Assembly (NCBI RefSeq): GCF_029542085.1
Contig: NZ_CP107036.1
Span: 6,014,001 to 6,078,000 of the forward strand
Length of the DNA: 64,000 bases
Direction: 5' to 3'
Origin: Sphingobacterium sp. ML3W
GTDB lineage: Bacteria > Bacteroidota > Bacteroidia > Sphingobacteriales > Sphingobacteriaceae
Part shown: one piece after another, positions 43,013 through 52,081 of the stretch
Layout: each line of letters starts with the position of its first letter
How positions within the stretch are numbered: the stretch's first letter is position 1
The notes under the pieces: generated by a model
The model's input: the letters and a program-made list of their open reading frames with translations, nothing else
Told to the model about the DNA's origin: nothing
The model's database searches: none
Program-made: the position numbers and the translations under genes

Positions 43013-44401
43013 TTATTCTTTGTTTTTTTGCTGTTCCTTCCATTGTTTGGAAAAGGATTTTTCTGCTAGCTTGGGCAATTCCCTTTGATCTCCCCAAGTT
43101 TTCTTAAAAAACTTTCGGAGGAAGAAGTTCTTGAATTTTCCGCCAAAGAAATCAATTAATTTTCGACGTTGGATACCATATGTAAACCAGCTCCAGACTT
43201 TTTGTTCTGTTTTAGTTGATAAACCCTGCTCCACAGCGTCTTTTCTGTTGACAAGAAGCATGCGTTGAATGTCGATGCCTACGGGACAAACTTCGGTACA
43301 TTTGCCACAAAGGGTAGATGCATAACTCAGATGTTTAAATTCCTTCATCCCATTTAAATGTGGAGAGATTAAAGATCCGATTGGTCCTTGATAGGTTGTT
43401 TCATACGTATGTCCGCCTATATTTTGATAAATAGGACATACATTTAAGCAGGCACCACAGCGGATACAATATAGGCCCTGACGTTGTTCTTTCTGTGCAA
43501 GGAGATTACTACGTCCATTGTCAAGTAGGATAACATACATTTCTTCGGGTCCATCAGACTCGTAAGACTGTTTGGGTCCTGTGAGTAAGGTGTTGTAAAC
43601 TGTTAAGTTTTGACCTGTACCATGTGTGGATAAAAGTGGCCAAAATACTTCCAGATCTTGTAGTGTGGGAATAATCTTCTCAATGCCCACCACAGCAATA
43701 TGTGTTTTTGGAAATGTGGAGGTCAGACGTGCATTTCCTTCATTTTCGGTAATCGCTATACTTCCTGTTTCAGCGACTAAGAAATTAGCCCCTGTAATAC
43801 CGACTTCTGCTGCTAAGTATTTGTCTCTTAATAATTCGCGGGCTTTTAGTGTTAACTGTTCTGCAGATGCATCCAAGGGAGTGTCAAATTTTTCATGAAA
43901 AAGCTTAGCGATATCTTCCAAGCTTAAATGCATAGCAGGAGTGACAAAGTGGTAGGGTTTCTGGCCTAGCAGCTGAATAATATATTCTCCGAGATCAGTC
44001 TCGATGGCTTCTATGTTTTTGGACTCCAGAAAATGATTTAACTCAATTTCTTCTGTAGCCATAGATTTAGATTTTACAATCGACCGTGTTCTTTTTCGTT
44101 CGATGATCTTATAAATCTCCTCCCGCGCTTCATCGGCATCATTAGCCCAAATTACTTTCCCACCACGTGCGGTAAAATTTGCTTCAAATTGTAATAGATA
44201 TCGATCGAGATTTTCCATTACTTTCCATTTGATCAAATTTGCTTTTATTTTGGAGTTTTCGAGATTTGCAAATTTGCTTTTCCCCTTTTCGAAAGCAATA
44301 CTGTATTTGTCGATATTGTAATTTATAATATCGCGATGTTTGGTGTCAAATGCTTTCTGTGCACTTTCCTTTAAAAACGTATTTGCCGTACTCTCTGACA
44401 T
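43013..44401 (-). CDS. lutB: LutB-type iron-sulfur protein (lactate utilization)
   Basis: The 462-aa cytoplasmic protein has an N-terminal LUD domain with the KSMATEEIELNHFLES segment (about 107-122) and ETGSIAITENEG (about 210-221). Two 4Fe-4S cysteine clusters follow, CIRCGACLNVCP (about 303-314) and LCGKCTEVCPVG (about 353-364), then a basic tail. LutB with LutA and LutC forms an L-lactate oxidation complex. Neither partner gene lies next to it here, so it may work with subunits encoded elsewhere. The start ATG is clear. It lies between aspS and the acyltransferase, each with its own terminator. Confidence 0.9.
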   Translation of the reverse strand: MSESTANTFLKESAQKAFDTKHRDIINYNIDKYSIAFEKGKSKFANLENSKIKANLIKWKVMENLDRYLLQFEANFTARGGKVIWANDADEAREEIYKIIERKRTRSIVKSKSMATEEIELNHFLESKNIEAIETDLGEYIIQLLGQKPYHFVTPAMHLSLEDIAKLFHEKFDTPLDASAEQLTLKARELLRDKYLAAEVGITGANFLVAETGSIAITENEGNARLTSTFPKTHIAVVGIEKIIPTLQDLEVFWPLLSTHGTGQNLTVYNTLLTGPKQSYESDGPEEMYVILLDNGRSNLLAQKEQRQGLYCIRCGACLNVCPIYQNIGGHTYETTYQGPIGSLISPHLNGMKEFKHLSYASTLCGKCTEVCPVGIDIQRMLLVNRKDAVEQGLSTKTEQKVWSWFTYGIQRRKLIDFFGGKFKNFFLRKFFKKTWGDQRELPKLAEKSFSKQWKEQQKNKE

Positions 44402-44421
44402 CTAATCTGCTGATTTTTCAC

Positions 44422-44452
44422 AAAAAAAGTTGGTCGTTTCCTACCAACTTTT
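44422..44452 (-). terminator. Terminator of aspS
   Basis: A 10-bp stem (AAAAGTTGGT 44425-44434, ACCAACTTTT 44443-44452) with an 8-base loop is followed by seven T on the minus strand. It lies about 45 bp past the aspS stop codon. Confidence 0.85.
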
Positions 44453-44497
44453 AAATATAGTGTTAATAAATTGTTTCTCGAAAATCGAGCTTGAAAT

Positions 44498-46249
44498 TTA
44501 TCCTTTTATATTAATATTTAAGCTTAATTCATCCAATTGTTCCTGGTGAATAGTTGATGGAGCATCAATCATGATATCTCTTCCCGAATTGTTTTTTGGA
44601 AAGGCAATCACATCACGGATGGAATCTAGACCAGCTAATAGCGATACGAGTCTGTCAAAACCAAACGCTAAACCACCATGTGGAGGAGCTCCATAGGTGA
44701 ACGCTTCCATCAAGAAACCAAATTGTTTCTGTGCTTCTTCGGGACTAAATCCGAGGTGTTTAAACATGAGTGACTGGAGGTCTCTGTCATGAATACGGAT
44801 AGATCCACCGCCCACTTCGACACCGTTTAATACAAAGTCATAAGCATTTGCTCTTACTTCACCAGGCTTTGTGTCCAGTAACGGAATATCTTCCGGTTTT
44901 GGAGAGGTGAAAGGATGGTGCATTGCATGGTAGCGAGCGTTGTCCTCATCCCATTCCAATAAAGGGAAATCAATAACCCATAACGGAGCAAAGGTGTTTT
45001 TGTCGCGAAGACCGAGCTGTGAGGCAACTTCTAGACGCAATTCGTTTAATTGTTTACGAACTTTATCCTTGCCACCCGCCATAATTAATAAGAGGTCCCC
45101 GGGTTTCGCGTGGAACTTAGCAGCAATGGCCGTTAGTTGTTCCGGAGTAAAAAATTTATCAACAGAAGATTTTACTGAGCCATCTTCATTCACACGGGCA
45201 TAAACTAAACCTGTAGCGCCGATTTGAGGACGTTTAATAAAATCTGTTAAGGCATCCAGTTGTTTTCTGGTATAATCCGCGCAATTCTCGGCATTGATAC
45301 CGACAACCAGCTCCGCAGCATCAAATACAGGGAATCCCTTTTCTTTGGCTACATCATTTAATTCAACAAACTGCATTCCGAAACGGATATCAGGTTTGTC
45401 GGATCCATAGAGACGCATGGCATCAGCATAAGTCATACGTGGCACCGCTCCAAGGTCTATGCCTTTGATCGTTTTGAAGATGTGTTTTGCCAATCCTTCA
45501 AAAATATTCAGCACATCTTCCTGTTCTACGAAGGACATTTCACAATCGATTTGTGTGAACTCTGGCTGACGGTCAGCACGCAAGTCCTCATCGCGGAAAC
45601 ATTTGACAATTTGAAAATAGCGATCAAATCCTGATACCATCAATAGTTGTTTGAATGTCTGTGGTGACTGAGGCAATGCATAAAATTCACCTGGATTCAT
45701 GCGGGAAGGAACCACAAAATCTCGTGCTCCCTCCGGAGTAGATTTGATAAGATAAGGTGTTTCCACTTCTAGGAAATTCTGAGAGTCAAGATAACGACGT
45801 ACTTCCTGCGAAGTTTTATGTCGTAAAATAAGATTCTCACGTACCGGATTACGACGTAAATCCAAATATCTGAATTTCATTCTGATATCATCGCCACCAT
45901 CCGTTTCATCTTCTATTGTAAAAGGAGGTAATTTCGCTGCATTTAATATTTCAAGATTTGAAACCTTGATTTCGATATCTCCAGTAGAGATTTTAGCATT
46001 CTTATTGGAACGTTCAATAACCTCTCCGGTTACCTTTATGACATATTCTCTTCCCAGTTCACGGGCACTAGCACGTAAAGACGCGTCATCATCTGCATTG
46101 AACGTTAATTGTGTGATACCATATCGGTCTCTAACATCGATGAAAGTCATACCGCCCAAATCGCGGGATTTTTGAACCCATCCACTTAGGGTAACCGTTT
46201 TCCCTAAGTCAGCTAATGTTAATTCTCCACAAGTGTGTGTTCTGTGCAT
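44498..46249 (-). CDS. aspS: Aspartyl-tRNA synthetase
   Basis: The 583-aa class II synthetase has an N-terminal OB-fold anticodon-binding domain (about 1-105, GWVQKSRDLGGMTFIDVRD). The catalytic core carries motif 2 (FRDEDLRADRQPEFTQID, about 218-235) and motif 3 (GLAFGFDRLVSLLAG, about 534-548). The bacterial GAD insertion lies at about 290-400. It charges tRNA-Asp; whether it also charges tRNA-Asn cannot be told by eye. The start ATG at 46249 follows a 433-bp intergenic region shared with mraZ, where MraZ-box-like repeats face this gene. It ends in a clean terminator. Confidence 0.97.
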   Translation of the reverse strand: MHRTHTCGELTLADLGKTVTLSGWVQKSRDLGGMTFIDVRDRYGITQLTFNADDDASLRASARELGREYVIKVTGEVIERSNKNAKISTGDIEIKVSNLEILNAAKLPPFTIEDETDGGDDIRMKFRYLDLRRNPVRENLILRHKTSQEVRRYLDSQNFLEVETPYLIKSTPEGARDFVVPSRMNPGEFYALPQSPQTFKQLLMVSGFDRYFQIVKCFRDEDLRADRQPEFTQIDCEMSFVEQEDVLNIFEGLAKHIFKTIKGIDLGAVPRMTYADAMRLYGSDKPDIRFGMQFVELNDVAKEKGFPVFDAAELVVGINAENCADYTRKQLDALTDFIKRPQIGATGLVYARVNEDGSVKSSVDKFFTPEQLTAIAAKFHAKPGDLLLIMAGGKDKVRKQLNELRLEVASQLGLRDKNTFAPLWVIDFPLLEWDEDNARYHAMHHPFTSPKPEDIPLLDTKPGEVRANAYDFVLNGVEVGGGSIRIHDRDLQSLMFKHLGFSPEEAQKQFGFLMEAFTYGAPPHGGLAFGFDRLVSLLAGLDSIRDVIAFPKNNSGRDIMIDAPSTIHQEQLDELSLNINIKG

Positions 46250-46332
46250 ATCTTAATAAAAATAAAATTTATGCAAAATTATTGGTTTTACTCGACAATA
46301 ACGAATTCTACTGTTCTTATTTGAATGCTGTT

Positions 46333-46393
46333 CTCCCACTTTCGACCACACTAGAGATTATCTGTTTTTCAGTTCTCCACTTTCTCCCATTTT
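46333..46393 (-). promoter_or_regulatory. MraZ-box-like repeats facing aspS
   Basis: On the minus strand, AAAATGGGAG (46384-46393) and AAAGTGGAGA (46374-46383) form a 10-bp tandem. A third copy, AAAGTGGGAG (46333-46342), lies 41 bp further on. They resemble the AAAGTGGGAG units at the mraZ promoter, in opposite orientation. A G-run hairpin (46384-46408) overlaps them. A second, A/T-rich hairpin lies at 46447-46474. Confidence 0.55.
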
Positions 46394-46593
46394 TCCGGAA
46401 AAAGGGAGCAAAATTAAATTTCTAAAGAGGAAATTTTTACAATTCATTTCGGTTTTTTTGAAAAAAAACCGAAAAATATCTGACCGTGTTTTGAAGGTAT
46501 ATTTGATTGAAATACGTCTTTAACTGTTTGTAAATAAGGTTTTATGCTTTATGGTGAAAATGGATGTTATTTTTTCTTGTAGCTATTTTTCGA

Positions 46594-46605
46594 TGTGGAA
46601 AACTT
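46594..46605 (-). promoter_or_regulatory. DnaA-box-like 12-mer upstream of mraZ
   Basis: The reverse complement of the 12-mer here is AAGTTTTCCACA, which includes TTTTCCACA (fits TTWTNCACA). The identical 12-mer occurs three times between ftsA and ftsZ. It lies just upstream of the MraZ-box repeats. Confidence 0.45.
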
Positions 46606-46616
46606 TTTTATGTTGT

Positions 46617-46646
46617 AAAGTGGGGGAAAGTGGGAGAAAGTGTATA
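46617..46646 (+). promoter_or_regulatory. MraZ operator (three 10-bp repeats)
   Basis: Three exactly spaced units, AAAGTGGGGG, AAAGTGGGAG and AAAGTGTATA, start at 46617, 46627 and 46637. MraZ of other bacteria binds repeats of this type (TGGG or AAAGTG units about 10 bp apart) and represses its own operon. A -7-like TACTTTTA (46645-46652) overlaps the last unit. Confidence 0.85.
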
Positions 46647-46682
46647 CTTTTACATTTAAATTAGAATAGGATAATTGACGAT

Positions 46683-47144
46683 ATGACTCAGTTGATCGGA
46701 GAATTCGAATGCAAGCTAGACGCCAAAGGAAGAATGGTGTTGCCAGCGGCGCTCAAGAGGCAGATGCCTCATGTTGAGCGCGATGGGCTTGTTGTGAATC
46801 GCGGTTTTGAGAAGCATTTGGTTTTTTATCCACGTGAGGAGTGGGATTTGATGACAGCTAAACTGGCTAAGTTAAATCAATTTGATCCGAAAGTGCGTGC
46901 TTTTGTGCGTGCTTTTACTCGTGGAGCTACAGAGCTGACTTTGGACGCGGCTGGTCGTGTTTTGTTGCCAAAAAGCTTGCTTGAATTTGCAGGAATAACA
47001 ACAGAATTGGTTTTGGCTTGTCAGTTTAACAAGATAGAAGTTTGGTCTAAAGAGGGATATGATGATTTGATGGGTGACGGAGGTGTGGAAGATATATCGT
47101 CTTTAGCGGCAGAGATAATGGGGGATATTAATTTTGGAATATAG
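46683..47144 (+). CDS. mraZ: Transcriptional regulator MraZ
   Basis: The 153-aa protein has two SpoVT/AbrB-type half-repeats, each with the signature D-x-x-GR: KLDAKGRMVLP (about 12-22) and TLDAAGRVLLP (about 86-96). MraZ forms ring-like multimers and binds the repeated boxes in front of its own operon, controlling the dcw cluster. It is the first gene here, and its stop lies 4 bp before the rsmH ATG. The operator with three AAAGTG repeats lies 36-66 bp upstream. Length fits the family. Confidence 0.97.
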   Translation: MTQLIGEFECKLDAKGRMVLPAALKRQMPHVERDGLVVNRGFEKHLVFYPREEWDLMTAKLAKLNQFDPKVRAFVRAFTRGATELTLDAAGRVLLPKSLLEFAGITTELVLACQFNKIEVWSKEGYDDLMGDGGVEDISSLAAEIMGDINFGI

Positions 47145-47148
47145 TAAT

Positions 47149-48063
47149 ATGGAGAATGTGTATCATGTTCCGGTAATGTTGCAAGAATGCATGGATGCTT
47201 TGGCGATCAAGCCGAATGGTGTGTATGTGGATGTAACTTTTGGTGGAGGTGGTCACTCTCGTGAAATACTGAAGAGGCTGGGGCCAGAGGGAAAGCTATT
47301 TGCTTTTGATCAGGATCCGGATGCTTTGGGAAATGTGATTGATGATCCTCGTTTTACATTGATTCATCAAAATTTCAGGTTTTTAAAGAATAGTCTTCGT
47401 CTGCATGGTGTACGTACAGTGGATGGCATTTTAGCTGATTTGGGCGTTTCATCGCATCAGTTTGATGCAGCAGATCGTGGCTTTTCAATCCGATTTGATG
47501 CTGATTTGGATATGCGTATGGATCAAGTGGGAGATTTGGATGCAAAAGCCGTGTTGGCAACTTATGCGGAAGAAGATCTTCATCGGATTTTTGGTATGTA
47601 TGGCGAGATTATGAATGCAAAGTCCTTGGCGAAAACAATTGTAACAGCTCGTTTGGCACAGCCGATACATACGGTTGCTGAATTGAAAGAAGTTATTCAG
47701 CGAATGGTTCCAAAGGGAAAAGAACATAAATATCATGCGCAAGTTTTTCAGGCTTTGCGTATTGAGGTTAACCGTGAATTGGAGGCTTTGCAAGAGTTTT
47801 TGTTGCAAACTGTTGATGTATTGAAAAGTGAGGGGAGATTGGTGGTGATGTCTTATCATTCCTTAGAAGATCGTTTGGTGAAAAATTTTATGGCCAAAGG
47901 GAAATTTAAAGGGGATGTTGAGAAAGATTTTTTTGGAAATGAAATCAAGCCGTTCCATGTGTTGAGCCGTAAAGCGATTACAGCATCGCCGCAGGAATTG
48001 GCTGTAAATAATAGATCGCGCAGTGCGAAACTGCGTATTGCTGAAAGGTTGGATTTGTCTTAA
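47149..48063 (+). CDS. rsmH: 16S rRNA (cytosine(1402)-N(4))-methyltransferase
   Basis: The 304-aa methyltransferase has the SAM-binding segment YVDVTFGGGGHSREIL (about residues 25-40), ILADLGVSSHQFD and RGFSIRFDADLDMRMD typical of RsmH. It methylates N4 of C1402 in the ribosomal decoding site. An upstream TTG at 47134 keeps the frame open inside mraZ, but the ATG at 47149 (MENVYHVPVML), 4 bp after the mraZ stop, is the start. The insertion and C-terminal NRSRSAKLR helix are complete. It is in the usual second position of the dcw cluster. Confidence 0.96.
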   Translation: MENVYHVPVMLQECMDALAIKPNGVYVDVTFGGGGHSREILKRLGPEGKLFAFDQDPDALGNVIDDPRFTLIHQNFRFLKNSLRLHGVRTVDGILADLGVSSHQFDAADRGFSIRFDADLDMRMDQVGDLDAKAVLATYAEEDLHRIFGMYGEIMNAKSLAKTIVTARLAQPIHTVAELKEVIQRMVPKGKEHKYHAQVFQALRIEVNRELEALQEFLLQTVDVLKSEGRLVVMSYHSLEDRLVKNFMAKGKFKGDVEKDFFGNEIKPFHVLSRKAITASPQELAVNNRSRSAKLRIAERLDLS

Positions 48064-48078
48064 AAATGGAGCGAAAAG

Positions 48079-48492
48079 ATGAGCAGGAATACAATAAGAC
48101 AGAAAGAATTGAGTGAAGAAGTTCAGGAAGAACTACAAGAAACTGTCGAGGAAAAGGCGGAAGAAACAGAAGCGTTTATTAAAACGCTTTTTACCGTTGG
48201 AGACCTTTCCTTAAACAAAATATTGGAGTATCTCCCTTTTGGGGCTTTCATCGCCTTTTTGATGCTGTTGTATATCTCTAACCGTCACTTCGCTGAGCGA
48301 ACTATTCGAGGTATCGATAAAGTAAGCAAAGAAGTAAAAGAATTGGGCTGGGATCATAAGTCGCTATCTGCTGAACTTATGAAAATGTCCACGCAAACGG
48401 AGATCGCAAAGCGCGTGGACTCATTGGGTTTGAAAGAACGGGTGGAGCCGCCGATCAAGATTGAAGTTGTAGAGAAAAAAGAAGATAAATAG
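48079..48492 (+). CDS. FtsL-like division protein
   Basis: The 137-aa bitopic protein has an acidic N-terminal cytoplasmic tail (about 1-42), one membrane helix (about 55-75, FGAFIAFLMLLYISNRHFAE) and a periplasmic coiled-coil-like segment (about 78-125). This is the FtsL-like family found in Bacteroidota. It should bridge the divisome through coiled-coil contacts with FtsB/DivIC and FtsQ and activate FtsWI. Sequence similarity to E. coli FtsL is negligible; position and topology carry the call. The start is 15 bp after rsmH and the stop is 8 bp before ftsI. Confidence 0.85.
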   Translation: MSRNTIRQKELSEEVQEELQETVEEKAEETEAFIKTLFTVGDLSLNKILEYLPFGAFIAFLMLLYISNRHFAERTIRGIDKVSKEVKELGWDHKSLSAELMKMSTQTEIAKRVDSLGLKERVEPPIKIEVVEKKEDK

Positions 48493-48500
48493 AGAGAGTT

Positions 48501-50618
48501 ATGAGTATCAGAAACACGATTCTTGTTCGCGTCTATTTTGCCTTTGGACTTATTGTGCTTCTTGCATTTATGGTATTTGGGAAAATGCTGAAGTTGCAAT
48601 ATGTGGATGGGCAACATTGGAAGGCTTTGGCGGATAGTCTTTCTATTCAAGAGCGTGAGGTTGAAGCTGCACGGGGGAATATCTATTCCAACGACGGGAG
48701 CTTATTGGCGACTTCTGTTCCTGAGTATGAACTTCGTTTTGATGCTATGGCCATTCCCGAAGAAGAAAATGAATATTTCAATCTCAAAGTTGATTCTCTC
48801 GCGATTAAATTGGCTGATTTTTTTAAGGATAAATCATCCCGGCAATATTTGACATTACTAAAACAGGCGCGGAATAAAAAGCAGCGCTATCTACTGATCA
48901 AACGAAATGTGTCGCATCAGGATTTAAAGAAAGTGAAGCAATTTCCTTTATTTAAATCTGCTCGTGTTGAAAAGGAACGTTTTCCTAGTGGTTTGATTAC
49001 CGATAGACAGAATAAGCGGATTTTGCCATTCGTTAATCTGGCGGCAAGAACTATTGGCTATAAAAACGTAAAAGAAAATATCCACGTCGGATTAGAGGGC
49101 GCATACGGTGAGTATATCGATGGGAAAAGTGGTAAGAGATTGATGCAACGTATTGCAGGAGGGGTTTGGATCCCTGTCAATAGAGATATTGAGGTTGCAC
49201 CAGTTGATGGTTCGGACATCATATCTACAATTGATGTGAATATGCAGGATATGGCTCAAAGAGCGCTGGAGAAACAAATGATTGTGAGTAATGCTGATGA
49301 AGGATGTGTTGTGATGATGGAAGTGAAAACAGGTGAAGTGCGGGCTGTTGCAAACTTCATGCGGGATAAAGATGGTGTTTATCGTGAGAAGTTCAATCTT
49401 GCAATTGCGCAAAGTGCCGATCCGGGTTCAACTTTTAAACTTGCCTCTTATCTAGCATTGATCGATGATAAGAAAATCGATTCAAGTACGACCATTAATA
49501 TCGGAAATGGTAACTGGCCGATTTACAAGCATACAATCCGCGATTCGCATGCGCCAAAAAAATCTATAGTCTCGGCTAAAAGAGCTTTTGAAGAGTCGTC
49601 GAATGTTGGGGTTACAAAATTTGTCTATCAAGCTTATAAAGATAACCCAGATCAGTTTACGTCGAAACTGCATTCTTTTGGATTCGGTAAGACGTTAGAT
49701 CTACAGATTCCAGGAGAGGGAGTTCCATTGGTGAAAACATCGAAAAGTAAATCTTGGAGTGGATTGTCTCTGGTTCAGATGGCTTATGGTTATGAGATGA
49801 AGATTACACCATTACAGACCTTGACATTTTATAACGCTGTTGCAAATAACGGTAAATTGATTGCCCCATTATTTGTCAAAGAGATTAGGCATCTGGGTAA
49901 TACGATTCAAACCTTTCAAGCAAAGGTAATCAATGAAAAGATCGCTTCGGATCATGCATTGGCAGAGGTAAGGGGAATGATGGAGGGTGTCATGACAGAG
50001 GGTACAGGAAGAAGTGTTGCTAGCCCATTGTATACATCGGGAGGTAAGACGGGAACAGCGCAGATGGCTGATGGCTCGAGAGGTTATGGAGCTAGGAGAT
50101 ACCAGTCATCTTTTGCAGGCTATTTCCCAGCTGAAGATCCGAAATATTCGATTATTGTGGTGATCCGAAATCCGAGAAATGGTTATTATGGTGGATCGGT
50201 GGCCGGACCTGTTTTTAAAGAGCTTGCGGATATGGTTTATGCTAATGATATGGAGATGCAGGGAAAAAAATCATTTAAGGCAGTTAACGTTGGCGGAAGA
50301 ATGCCATTGACCTTGCAAGGGTCAAGAGAAGCGAGTAAGAAAGTATATGATAAGTTGGGAATTAATACAGTGAATTGGGATATGGTGGCGAGAGGTGAAG
50401 TAGATACATCGAATAGAGGTGTGCCATTTGTGGATTTGAAATATAAAGAAGGAATTGTTCCAAATGTAGTGGGAATGGGATTGATGGATGCTTTGTATGT
50501 GATGGAGAATGCGGGATTTAAAACGCATGTATTTGGAAAGGGAAGAGTGGGAGCACAATCTCTGACTGCAGGTCAAAAACTCCCATTTGGAACAGCGATA
50601 AATTTAGAACTTAAGTAA
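48501..50618 (+). CDS. ftsI: Septal penicillin-binding protein (FtsI/PBP3-type) with PASTA domain
   Basis: The 705-aa protein has a short cytoplasmic start, one membrane helix (about 9-30), a dimerisation/pedestal region (about 45-240), a transpeptidase domain and a C-terminal PASTA domain (about 650-704, GIVPNVVGMGLMDALYVMEN). Active-site motifs are S310-T-F-K313 (acylated serine), S366-S-N368 and K516-T-G518. It cross-links septal peptidoglycan behind FtsW. The PASTA end is typical of Bacteroidota and Gram-positive versions and could sense nascent wall. Its TAA overlaps the first ATG of murE by one base. Confidence 0.95.
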   Translation: MSIRNTILVRVYFAFGLIVLLAFMVFGKMLKLQYVDGQHWKALADSLSIQEREVEAARGNIYSNDGSLLATSVPEYELRFDAMAIPEEENEYFNLKVDSLAIKLADFFKDKSSRQYLTLLKQARNKKQRYLLIKRNVSHQDLKKVKQFPLFKSARVEKERFPSGLITDRQNKRILPFVNLAARTIGYKNVKENIHVGLEGAYGEYIDGKSGKRLMQRIAGGVWIPVNRDIEVAPVDGSDIISTIDVNMQDMAQRALEKQMIVSNADEGCVVMMEVKTGEVRAVANFMRDKDGVYREKFNLAIAQSADPGSTFKLASYLALIDDKKIDSSTTINIGNGNWPIYKHTIRDSHAPKKSIVSAKRAFEESSNVGVTKFVYQAYKDNPDQFTSKLHSFGFGKTLDLQIPGEGVPLVKTSKSKSWSGLSLVQMAYGYEMKITPLQTLTFYNAVANNGKLIAPLFVKEIRHLGNTIQTFQAKVINEKIASDHALAEVRGMMEGVMTEGTGRSVASPLYTSGGKTGTAQMADGSRGYGARRYQSSFAGYFPAEDPKYSIIVVIRNPRNGYYGGSVAGPVFKELADMVYANDMEMQGKKSFKAVNVGGRMPLTLQGSREASKKVYDKLGINTVNWDMVARGEVDTSNRGVPFVDLKYKEGIVPNVVGMGLMDALYVMENAGFKTHVFGKGRVGAQSLTAGQKLPFGTAINLELK

Positions 50619-52078
50619 TGATGGATTTAAAAAAAGTATTGCATGCTATCCCTGTTCAACAGGTGGTGGGAAACCTCGAAGAGGTCGATGTGCACTCTTT
50701 GTGCTTTGATTCCAGAAAGGTGGAGCTGGGAAGTTTGTTTATCGCTGTGCGTGGTGTTCAGACAGACGGACATTTATTTATCGATAAAGCAATCACTTCT
50801 GGAGCAAGAGCAGTTATTGTTGAAGAACTTCCTGTGGAAACATTAGACTCTGTGGCTTACATTTTAGTGGCAGACTCGGCATATGCCTTAGGAGTCGCTT
50901 CTGCCAATTTCTATGGTAATCCATCCGAGCAACTCAAGTTGGTTGGAGTGACAGGAACCAATGGAAAAACAACTGTAGCGACGTTGTTATTCCAGTTGTT
51001 TACAGAGCTGGGATATCATGTTGGTTTGCTGTCAACAGTACAGAATCAAATTGGTCCAAAGATAATTCCTGCAACGCACACTACTCCAGATCCAATCCAG
51101 TTGAACCAGCTGTTGAGGGATATGGTAGATGATGGCTGTGATTATGCTTTTATGGAAGTCAGTTCACATGCGGTGGTACAAGAGCGTATAGCAGGGCTGG
51201 TTTTTGCTGGTGCTATATTTACGAATATTACACACGACCATCTGGATTTTCATAAAACTTTTGATAACTATATTAAAGCAAAGAAGAAGTTCTTTGATGA
51301 TCTAGATGTACATGCGTTTGCTTTAACAAATGCGGATGATCGAAATGGTCAGATCATGTTGCAAAATACAGTTGCCCATAAAAAAAGCTATGGCTTGCGT
51401 TCGGGCGCTGATTTTAAAGCTAAAGTTATCGAAAGCCATTTTGATGGGATGTTGATGAGTATTGATGGGCAGGAAGTATGGGTCAAATTGATAGGTGATT
51501 TTAATGCTTATAATCTTTTAGCGGTGTATACGGCAGCAATCCTATTGGAGCAAGAAACAGTAAAGGTATTGACGGCCTTAAGTACATTGAAAGGGGCAGA
51601 AGGGCGCTTTGAAACGATGAAATCCACTTCAGGTGTCTTTGGTATTGTGGATTATGCACATACACCTGATGCTGTTGAAAATGTCTTAAAAACCATTAGT
51701 TCTTTGAGACGTCCAGAGCAAAAGATCATTACTGTTTTAGGTTGTGGTGGTGACCGTGACAAAACCAAAAGACCTGAGATGGCAGAAGCCGCATTACGCT
51801 ATAGCGATCGTTTCTTGATTACATCTGATAATCCACGCACAGAGGATCCATATCAGATTATTAAAGATATTGAAGCTGGTGTAGGAGCTGAACAAAAGGC
51901 GAAAACACTTTCTATTGCAGATCGTAAAGAAGCGATACGTACAGCGTATCAATTGGCAAACCCTGGAGATATTATCCTGGTCGCCGGAAAAGGACATGAA
52001 AAATATCAAGATGTGAATGGTGTAAAGCATCATTTTGATGATAAAGAAATTTTAGAGAATACATTTAACGAAAAATAG
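50618..52078 (+). CDS. murE: UDP-MurNAc-tripeptide ligase MurE, meso-DAP type
   Basis: The 486-aa Mur ligase has the ATP-binding GTNGKTTVATLL (about residues 110-121). The central domain carries HTTPDPIQL and EVSSHAVVQERIAG. The C-terminal domain has SDNPRTEDP (about 405-413), the DNPR motif that marks meso-diaminopimelate specificity. It adds the third residue to UDP-MurNAc-dipeptide in the cytoplasm. A second ATG follows the first directly, so either could be used. The start overlaps the ftsI stop by one base, and mraY follows 3 bp after. murF is absent from the cluster. Confidence 0.96.
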   Translation: MMDLKKVLHAIPVQQVVGNLEEVDVHSLCFDSRKVELGSLFIAVRGVQTDGHLFIDKAITSGARAVIVEELPVETLDSVAYILVADSAYALGVASANFYGNPSEQLKLVGVTGTNGKTTVATLLFQLFTELGYHVGLLSTVQNQIGPKIIPATHTTPDPIQLNQLLRDMVDDGCDYAFMEVSSHAVVQERIAGLVFAGAIFTNITHDHLDFHKTFDNYIKAKKKFFDDLDVHAFALTNADDRNGQIMLQNTVAHKKSYGLRSGADFKAKVIESHFDGMLMSIDGQEVWVKLIGDFNAYNLLAVYTAAILLEQETVKVLTALSTLKGAEGRFETMKSTSGVFGIVDYAHTPDAVENVLKTISSLRRPEQKIITVLGCGGDRDKTKRPEMAEAALRYSDRFLITSDNPRTEDPYQIIKDIEAGVGAEQKAKTLSIADRKEAIRTAYQLANPGDIILVAGKGHEKYQDVNGVKHHFDDKEILENTFNEK

Positions 52079-52081
52079 AAT

